IMG/VR virus record: IMGVR_UViG_3300048672_000845
Location: 1 to 26,997 of that record
Length of the DNA stretch: 26,997 nucleotides
Strand: one strand, 5' to 3'
From: a virus
Below are positions 21,976 to 26,997 of the stretch, piece by piece. Position 1 is the first letter of the stretch. Every line of letters begins with the position of its first letter. Under the pieces are notes generated by a model, which saw only the letters and a program-made list of their open reading frames with translations, searched no databases and was not told the origin of the DNA. The position numbers and the translations under genes were made by a program.

Positions 21976-21976
21976 A

Positions 21977-22933
21977 TTATCTTGACTGAATATAAACGCT
22001 TGGCCGTGTCTCTGGATTCATTCCTAAGCTAGAATGTTGTCTAACTACATTGTAGATAATCTCTAGCTTGTTGGTTAGTTCCTTGTTGTATTCCTTCTCG
22101 TAGTCCTGCATGGCAATATCCATACTGTCTCTATTAACAAGCTCCCAGCGACTAGCCTTCTTAGTTCCGAGCGTGTATCTATACAACTCAACAACACACT
22201 TATAAGCCAACGCCAAAACCAATTCATTGCTATACAACTCAATCACATTGTCAAAATTTGACGTAACGTCTAATGAGATATTGAGCAAACTTTGGTCTGA
22301 TTCTACAATATTGTCTTTTGTTGGTGTGGCGGAGGCTGTTTCTGCCGACACCATAGAAATAGTTTTTCCTTTGTATTGTGGTAAAAATCTAAGTGGCTTG
22401 ATCTGCGTTCCAAACTTAATGGCCACAAACAAGAACCCGTTCGGATAGGTTGGCGTGAATGTGTAATTAAGATTCACTCTGTTTTGTCCGATTACCACAT
22501 TAACATTTTGGCTTGTCAGCTCCTTGTTTTCAAACAAATCGAAAACTTTGATTGTAGCTGTAGTTGTGATATTACTCACAAACATAACTTCTTTGAAGTT
22601 AATCACCTGCAAGTCTGATCCAGAATAAGCAATTCTTTGTCCGTACCACTGACCAGAATTGATAGTTATTTCGTCTTCGTAGACCACACCCGTAAACTTG
22701 AAACTATCTACAAGGTCAAACCAGTTTTTGACTTTGCCAAGCTTTGCACGCAAATCTGACTTCATGCAGTTAAGCGCATTCTTTTTAATATCGGCAACTA
22801 CCTGCTGGTAGGTCTTATTAGATTCCTTACACGCCTCAATCATTTCTTGCGTGATATTTTGATAGGAATCTAAGTATATTTTGCTAGGGTCTGGCGTACC
22901 TGGCGTAATTAATTCTATTTTGTCGGTTATCAT
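21977..22933 (-). CDS. 318-aa protein after terminase, head or neck candidate
   Basis: The protein has 318 residues: an N-terminal helix (about 25-60), a central beta-rich domain (70-190; ITINSGQWYGQRIAYSG, VNLNYTFTPTYPNGFLFVAI) and a C-terminal helical domain (about 230-300; ELVLALAYKCVVELYRYTLG, EKEYNKELTNKLEIIYNVVR). The mix of beta barrel and helices is found in head-completion or minor head proteins. It starts by ATGA overlap on the large terminase stop (22933-22930), where a portal gene normally lies, but it is far too short for a portal and shows no portal pattern. Not recognised. Confidence 0.6.
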   Translation of the reverse strand: MITDKIELITPGTPDPSKIYLDSYQNITQEMIEACKESNKTYQQVVADIKKNALNCMKSDLRAKLGKVKNWFDLVDSFKFTGVVYEDEITINSGQWYGQRIAYSGSDLQVINFKEVMFVSNITTTATIKVFDLFENKELTSQNVNVVIGQNRVNLNYTFTPTYPNGFLFVAIKFGTQIKPLRFLPQYKGKTISMVSAETASATPTKDNIVESDQSLLNISLDVTSNFDNVIELYSNELVLALAYKCVVELYRYTLGTKKASRWELVNRDSMDIAMQDYEKEYNKELTNKLEIIYNVVRQHSSLGMNPETRPSVYIQSR

Positions 22934-24393
22934 GATATTAGTTCAAACTCTACGTTTTGTTTTAGATTCCTGTACTCGGTTGGGATATGAATTGTTTCGA
23001 TGATGTCCTCCCAGATGTCAAAGCAGAACACCCAGAAAAAGTATCGCATTGTATCGAGTACGTGCCCAATATCGTGTTTGTCGCAATATTTCTTATCTAT
23101 ATCGCCAAATGCGTTGATCGGGACGCTCTCTATGTCAGACCACAACACACTACAATTATAATCAATTTGTAAGTTTCTGCCTAAGTACTTGCTTATTTCA
23201 TTCACTACAAATCTACAGGCTTTTGTTCTAGGATTGCCTTTGAGTCTCACATAAGTAAGGTGTTTGCATCCAAATTTCCTTAAATTGAGCTGAATAATAG
23301 AAAATGCTGACATATTAGCCTGCGTCAAGGCGCTTCGGTTATTTCCAGAGGCATCACCAGAAAACTCGATGCTATATCCCTTGTACTTGTCGGCCAACTT
23401 CTTGCAAATGTGTTGCAAGTCGCTATCTTCATCGCCCCCGATGTGCATTTCTTCGATACAAGACACAAACCAACCTTCACGGGTCTGGTACTTTTGCCAA
23501 ACGGTTACGGAGTTTTTCACGTTGAAGTCAAAAGAGAAAATTACTCCTGTGAATTTCTTAAACGTAGTATTAGCACCGTTAGCGGATTTGTTGATATTAA
23601 GAATGTACGGATTACCAACTTTGATTGTACCCCAGTTGCCTAGTACATTAACGTCATAGCTAGCGAAATCTGTAATCCTTAGATTCTCGTACTTGTCAAT
23701 TAGTTTTTGATCAACAAAGCCAAATAAGCCATCTGGCGCACCAACTACCCAGTAATTATCCTTATAATCAGTCTTGATTAGGGATCTATTTCCTTTTTCG
23801 TTGATACGGATAAAAGAATCTTTTGAAGGCAGTGTAAAGCCGTCGTAATCATGCCAAATATCTTTGTCAATCAAATCTTTCTTAATCCAGCTTTGGTCTG
23901 ATACAGGGTTCCAAGTTCCGAAAAATACCTTTGCTTTTTCGCCCCTGAATGACAGAGTAAGCTGGTCGTACTCATCCTTTGAAAAGTGATTAAGCTCGTC
24001 CATCAAAACATAAGAATACGATTGTACGCCCTTGGCTTTTTCGTCGCTGTCCAGCCCCTTGAAGATCACCTCGTTTGAACTCGACGGGATAATAAAGCTA
24101 AAATCCCTTTTCTCGTAGGCGTTAGTCATCCGTGTAGAATCGAGTGCATCAGAGAAGGTCCTTTTGATTGTTGTCTTAATTACCGTGCTTTCTTTACGAA
24201 ATATCAAAGCATCATCCTTATCTATGAAACATCTTATGCCAATAAACTGACAAACCGAGAATGTCTTAGAACTACTCTTACCGCCATAAATATAAAATTC
24301 GCTTACTCCACTCTCAACAAGCTGTTTGATAGCGAAATACAAGGGGTTGAACCACTCTTTTTTGAATTTATATTTTGGCGTTTGGTTATTCAT
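22930..24393 (-). CDS. terL: Terminase large subunit
   Basis: The 487-residue DNA-packaging motor has Walker A GGKSSSKT (37-44), Walker B VLMDE (129-133), coupling motif GTWNP (159-163), then a RNase H-like nuclease domain with Asp289 (IFSFDFN), Asp347 (EFSGDASG) and Asp447 (DIGHVLD). All expected catalytic residues are present, so the enzyme should be active. It couples ATP hydrolysis to DNA entry into the prohead and cuts the concatemer. The start overlaps the small subunit by 8 nt, which is usual. Confidence 0.95.
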   Translation of the reverse strand: MNNQTPKYKFKKEWFNPLYFAIKQLVESGVSEFYIYGGKSSSKTFSVCQFIGIRCFIDKDDALIFRKESTVIKTTIKRTFSDALDSTRMTNAYEKRDFSFIIPSSSNEVIFKGLDSDEKAKGVQSYSYVLMDELNHFSKDEYDQLTLSFRGEKAKVFFGTWNPVSDQSWIKKDLIDKDIWHDYDGFTLPSKDSFIRINEKGNRSLIKTDYKDNYWVVGAPDGLFGFVDQKLIDKYENLRITDFASYDVNVLGNWGTIKVGNPYILNINKSANGANTTFKKFTGVIFSFDFNVKNSVTVWQKYQTREGWFVSCIEEMHIGGDEDSDLQHICKKLADKYKGYSIEFSGDASGNNRSALTQANMSAFSIIQLNLRKFGCKHLTYVRLKGNPRTKACRFVVNEISKYLGRNLQIDYNCSVLWSDIESVPINAFGDIDKKYCDKHDIGHVLDTMRYFFWVFCFDIWEDIIETIHIPTEYRNLKQNVEFELIS

Positions 24394-24952
24394 ACTCTTC
24401 TTTGTCTGCTGCCGTGCCGATTTTGATTTTTGTTGCGCTTTGCTCGTTATCTTCCTTATAGAAACCTAAGTTTCTATTAAGCATTTCGATTGCTTGCATT
24501 TTGTCGTGAAACTGAATCTCCAATCCGAACTTTGTGGGCTTAATAGTTTTGATTGCGTATTTCTGCTCTTGCGTTAGTTCATCTAGATTCCTTATCGTTA
24601 TTACACCATCGTCATCTACGCTCACAAAATCAGAAACGTTTGCGCTTGCAATTGCCTGTAAGCGCCAAGCTTGTTCTTGTATTGAAGCTTTAGCGTCCAG
24701 TGTGTCAATTTCACAAAGAAGATTTATGTATTTTTTGATGCTAGCTTTGTTATACAGGCGATTTCCGTAAACGTGAGAGTGCGTTTTCTTATATCCAGCC
24801 ATTTCGGCTGAACGTTTTTGATTACCAGTTTGGGCGTAAAAAGTACAAAATTTAACCTCTGTCTCCGTTAATTGTTTGTTTAATTCACCCAATTCTTTCT
24901 CAATCTCAGCCAGACGCTCCAGCTTTTTATTCTGAATGTCCTCCATAATCAT
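24386..24952 (-). CDS. terS: Terminase small subunit
   Basis: From the ATG at 24952 (another, ATGGAG, lies two codons on) the protein has 188 residues. The Terminase_2-type DNA-binding region is clear: LTETEVKFCTFYAQTGNQ, AEMAGYKKT, YGNRLYNKASIKKYI (about 30-80). It is followed by a helix and a basic/acidic tail. It recognises the packaging site and recruits TerL. An upstream TTG (24973) was rejected because it lies inside the promoter and operator region. It is the first gene of the leftward morphogenesis block. Confidence 0.9.
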   Translation of the reverse strand: MIMEDIQNKKLERLAEIEKELGELNKQLTETEVKFCTFYAQTGNQKRSAEMAGYKKTHSHVYGNRLYNKASIKKYINLLCEIDTLDAKASIQEQAWRLQAIASANVSDFVSVDDDGVITIRNLDELTQEQKYAIKTIKPTKFGLEIQFHDKMQAIEMLNRNLGFYKEDNEQSATKIKIGTAADKEEYE

Positions 24953-24958
24953 TATTTG

Positions 24959-25002
24959 TTTGTTTTCAAACAAAAATAATCAATTTAGTTCATATATCCA
25001 GA
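24959..25002 (-). promoter_or_regulatory. Candidate promoter and operator of the morphogenesis block
   Basis: The leftward TATTTTTG (24978-24971) fits TAnnTTTG; TCTG 20 nt upstream is a 3/4 match to TTTG. A 7-bp inverted repeat (TTTGTTT TC AAACAAA, 24959-24974) overlaps the -7 box and could be an operator. The terS ATG follows at 24952. Confidence 0.5.
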
Positions 25003-25036
25003 TTCGAAAATAATTTGAAAAATAATTATCAAAATA

Positions 25037-25068
25037 TTTGCATATTAATGCGCACTATATTAACTTTG
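25037..25068 (+). promoter_or_regulatory. Bacteroidota-type promoter of the 121-aa gene
   Basis: TTTG (25037-25040), a 20-nt spacer and TAACTTTG (25061-25068) match the -33/-7 consensus fully. GCGCACTATAT lies in the spacer (25050-25060). Confidence 0.8.
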
Positions 25069-25532
25069 TATATCGAATCAGTTAAACAGTCAAACTCAAA
25101 TCGAAAATCTTATGAAAACCATTGTAGAAATTTCTCGCAAAGCAAAGTCTATTTATGCAAGCATGGCAATAAAAGGCCGTCAAGCGTGGTTTGAGGCCAT
25201 GCGTCAATCTGCAAGATTGATCAAGGCATTAAAGACTGGAAGCGTTTGTTTTTTCAAAACTCCAAAATCAAATGAAGAGGTAGAGGTCACAAATAGACGT
25301 ATTGCGCCAATCAGTAATTTTCAGTATGAAAGTAAAGGTTCGAACAAAATAGATAATCCATTGCTAGCAAAAGTGGTAGATTTAGACAAGTTTGAATCAG
25401 CTATCAATGCAGGATTTAGCGAAATTCAGGCAACTGCAAAATCGATAATATCTTTTTATACATGGTCAATTTTGTAAAAAAAATAATTTAAAAAAGCGCA
25501 CTAAAATTAGGGCATTAATTAAAGGCGCACTA
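25050..25532 (+). repeat. Three GCGCACTA elements
   Basis: GCGCACTA occurs at 25050-25057, 25496-25503 and 25525-25532, all in non-coding DNA of the early region; the first and last extend to GCGCACTATAT. The last overlaps the -7 box of the second promoter. This looks like a shared operator. Confidence 0.7.
25112..25477 (+). CDS. 121-aa protein, SH3-barrel-like candidate
   Basis: The first half is a basic amphipathic helix (MKTIVEISRKAKSIYASMAI, QAWFEAMRQSARLIKAL); the second half, from KTGSVCFFKTPKSNEEVEV to KVVDLDKFESAI, has strand spacing similar to Bacteroidota phage proteins described as SH3 beta-barrel fold. This is recall, with low certainty. It is the first of three rightward genes, with its own promoter and a leader of about 37 nt. 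Rightward orientation opposite the late genes suggests early expression or regulation. There are two separate domains, no enzyme motif and no membrane span. Confidence 0.6.
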   Translation: MKTIVEISRKAKSIYASMAIKGRQAWFEAMRQSARLIKALKTGSVCFFKTPKSNEEVEVTNRRIAPISNFQYESKGSNKIDNPLLAKVVDLDKFESAINAGFSEIQATAKSIISFYTWSIL

Positions 25533-25538
25533 TATTTG
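25531..25538 (+). promoter_or_regulatory. Candidate promoter of the 69-aa gene
   Basis: TATATTTG matches the -7 form; only TTAG lies at the -33 spacing (25507-25510). The GCGCACTA element overlaps it. Confidence 0.55.
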
Positions 25539-25588
25539 TAATGTAAACATAACCACGGGAGACAGCGTTAGACTGAACAATTAATATT

Positions 25589-25798
25589 ATGACGACTCAA
25601 GAATTAGATAAGGCGTTAGAGTACCTTAATGATTACCCACTAACTCAAAATTGCCACCCGTCATACGAAGTGTCTAGCGACGGAAAAAGACTGTCTTATT
25701 ACAGACAATACTCAGACAAATGTCCTTCGGCAACAATAACAATCCAAAAAGCCCTTACGGCTAATTCTATTACAGAATTACAAGCAACGCTATGCTAA
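25589..25798 (+). CDS. Hypothetical 69-aa protein
   Basis: A small soluble protein (MTTQELDKALEYLNDYPLTQ) with two helical ends and a polar, beta-prone centre (SYEVSSDGKRLSYYRQYSD), plus three cysteines. It is not recognised. Its stop overlaps the next gene start by 7 nt, so it and the RHH candidate are co-expressed from the 25531 promoter. Possible partner of the regulator; no direct evidence. Confidence 0.65.
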   Translation: MTTQELDKALEYLNDYPLTQNCHPSYEVSSDGKRLSYYRQYSDKCPSATITIQKALTANSITELQATLC

Positions 25799-25989
25799 AA
25801 AAACAAGAATCAGCGGGCAAAGGTCAGTGGTCTGACCTCCCTGCAAAAAACAAAGTAGGTCGCCCAGCCAAAGAGCACGGGCGAATAAACATGAAGTTAG
25901 CAAAAGATGTCTACGAAACCATCAAGGCACAACCGAGTTGCACGGAGTTCGTGGAGAATTTGGTGAGAGAGTGGATGAGCAAACAATAG
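25792..25989 (+). CDS. 65-aa ribbon-helix-helix candidate
   Basis: The N-terminus has the basic stretch VGRPAKEHGR (an AT-hook-like GRP core) and then GRINMKLAKDVYETIKAQ, a beta strand followed by a helix as in ribbon-helix-helix regulators; a second helix (TEFVENLVREWMSKQ) completes the fold. RHH proteins bind DNA as dimers. It could bind the three GCGCACTA elements upstream of the same cluster. Alternatives are a small antitoxin-like or accessory protein. The length fits an RHH monomer. The gene is followed by a terminator. Confidence 0.7.
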   Translation: MLKKQESAGKGQWSDLPAKNKVGRPAKEHGRINMKLAKDVYETIKAQPSCTEFVENLVREWMSKQ

Positions 25990-25992
25990 ATT

Positions 25993-26019
25993 AAAGGGGC
26001 AATTAAGCCCCTTTTTTTT
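25993..26019 (+). terminator. Terminator between converging genes
   Basis: AAAGGGGC, a 6-base loop and GCCCCTTT form an 8-bp stem with T8 on the + strand (26012-26019). It ends the rightward cluster; the leftward U-tract is shorter but the hairpin probably also ends the gene at 26023. Confidence 0.85.
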
Positions 26020-26022
26020 GTT

Positions 26023-26997
26023 CTACACCAACCCCAAAACGTCAATTAATTCCTGCAAACAAGGATTCTTGTTAATCATTTTTTGCAAAGGGTCAACAAC
26101 TTCTATAGGTTGTACGACTACATTTTTCTTTTCCTCAATAAACATACTTCTTAGCTCCTCAATCGGCGGATACGCCTCAGAAATCCACGGAATATTTTCA
26201 ATAGCATAATCAGCAATATCTGCACCATCTTGGCGATCGGGGCAAACATTCCAGACGTAACATGATTTCACGCCAATGTTAAGGAGTTTTTGTTTCTGAG
26301 AAACGTAGTCCTCCTGCAATTCACCTTCTAAGCTAGGCTTACCCTCCAGCTTTCGCATAGGCAAACAGCCCCACTCCATGCGATTTTTGAAATGAAAATC
26401 AGGGACAAGTATCACATCATAACCGGCAAGCGCCTTTGATTTTTCGACAGTCAAGCCATTCGACCCTGAACAGGCTAGCCATACGGCGAAACGCTCGCCC
26501 TTTTTTGTCGGCATTGTCGGAAAATACAAAGAACAAAGTAGCGCAGTTTTTTCTGATTCGACTATAAAAATTAGAGGATTTTTGTTTGACGTATAATACA
26601 AAAGGTGTTCGCCAAACAGGCAAGGACTATACCCGTCGCCCACTTTGAAATGCTTTTTCGGGTGAATGTTCTTATCCCGATTGAAGCCCTTGTACTGAAT
26701 CTGGTTATCTGAACGAACCCGTAAATCTTTGTCAATTTGCCAAAAAACAACGCCATTGGACTTATTTGCGCCAACCAAATACCTTTCAAACGCCATGCGT
26801 GCATATTCCAAGCCAAAATGAGCTGAAAACCACGAAAAAAGAGGCGTTTTCTCGACTACCTTACAAGTTGGTTGCACAAAGTTTTCGTAAGATACGATTT
26901 TTAGCGGTTTTTCTTCGATTTTAGCCACGTTACTATGCTTTGTAGTATTCTTACTAGGCTTTACGTTTTTTTGTGGCTTAAAATCAATATTTTTCAG
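26023..26997 (-). CDS. TOPRIM/DUF6371-like replication protein, 5' end cut by window edge
   Basis: The leftward frame is open to the right edge (324 codons visible, beginning with KNIDFKPQKNVKPSKN); a GTG at 26928 is only an internal possible start. The core IFIVESEKTALL, WLACSGSNGL and VILVPDFH fits the Bacteroidota TOPRIM-like DUF6371 proteins, which in their full form have an N-terminal zinc finger and act like primases in mobile elements. Glu of ESEKTA and Asp of PDFH would be the metal ligands; the usual second acidic residue after PD is not obvious (F, H follow). Only the C-terminal part is visible. The gene converges with the RHH cluster. The most probable role is DNA replication. Confidence 0.65.
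   Translation of the reverse strand: MKNIDFKPQKNVKPSKNTTKHSNVAKIEEKPLKIVSYENFVQPTCKVVEKTPLFSWFSAHFGLEYARMAFERYLVGANKSNGVVFWQIDKDLRVRSDNQIQYKGFNRDKNIHPKKHFKVGDGYSPCLFGEHLLYYTSNKNPLIFIVESEKTALLCSLYFPTMPTKKGERFAVWLACSGSNGLTVEKSKALAGYDVILVPDFHFKNRMEWGCLPMRKLEGKPSLEGELQEDYVSQKQKLLNIGVKSCYVWNVCPDRQDGADIADYAIENIPWISEAYPPIEELRSMFIEEKKNVVVQPIEVVDPLQKMINKNPCLQELIDVLGLV

Noticed and set aside
25792-25798. -1 frame overlap of the 69-aa and 65-aa genes
   Set aside because: The second gene has an ATG and the A run lies after the first gene's stop.
25993-26019. attachment site or phage end
   Set aside because: The inverted repeat is explained as a terminator; no duplicate copy or integrase was seen.

Overview
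The window is a stretch of a tailed-phage (long-tailed, siphovirus-like) genome or prophage that most likely infects a member of the Bacteroidota. The reasons are: AT-rich DNA; several promoters of the Bacteroidota form (TTTG-like box, 20-nt spacer, TAnnTTTG box); few strong Shine-Dalgarno sites but repeated A/C-rich leaders ending in ACATG; and small phage protein types that I associate with Bacteroidota phages. No integrase, tRNA, CRISPR or ribosomal gene is visible, so prophage and free phage cannot be told apart.

Right end (about 24.97-27.0 kb): a leftward TOPRIM/DUF6371-like gene cut by the window edge meets three rightward small genes head-on at a shared terminator. The three are a 121-aa SH3-like candidate, a 69-aa orphan and a 65-aa ribbon-helix-helix candidate. 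The rightward genes have two promoters that share the 11-base element GCGCACTATAT. A divergent intergenic region separates them from the leftward morphogenesis genes.

Main leftward block (24.95 to 12.69 kb): small and large terminase, a 318-aa orphan, a small HExxH zincin-like protein, a gp10-like head-tail/neck protein, a 193-aa possible tail-completion protein, a two-TM protein, two overlapping gene pairs, a 119-aa conserved orphan, a 58-aa zinc-ribbon gene and a 1708-aa tape measure protein. The two overlapping pairs are the highlight. One is a lambda gpG/gpGT-like pair with the slippery site A AAA AAG, whose second frame opens with no usable start and continues exactly from the slip. The other has T TTT TTA followed by about 250 nt read in two frames. 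Both second frames are -1.

A cassette with its own promoter and terminator follows (12.6 to 10.36 kb): an XRE-type HTH gene and seven small orphan genes, packed with ATGA overlaps. It sits inside the tail region like a moron. Distal tail genes come next (10.3 to 4.5 kb): 105 aa, a 589-aa baseplate/hub candidate, a 775-aa protein with three internal repeats, a 91-aa protein and an SGNH esterase that probably acts on host surface sugars. After a strong terminator, the left block (4.4 kb to the edge) holds an Ig-like protein, a 73-aa protein, a 319-aa structural candidate, a portal candidate with a DnaJ-like four-cysteine zinc knuckle, a 91-aa protein and the start of a scaffold/head candidate. 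The portal therefore lies about 20 kb from the terminase, which departs from the usual terminase-portal-capsid order.
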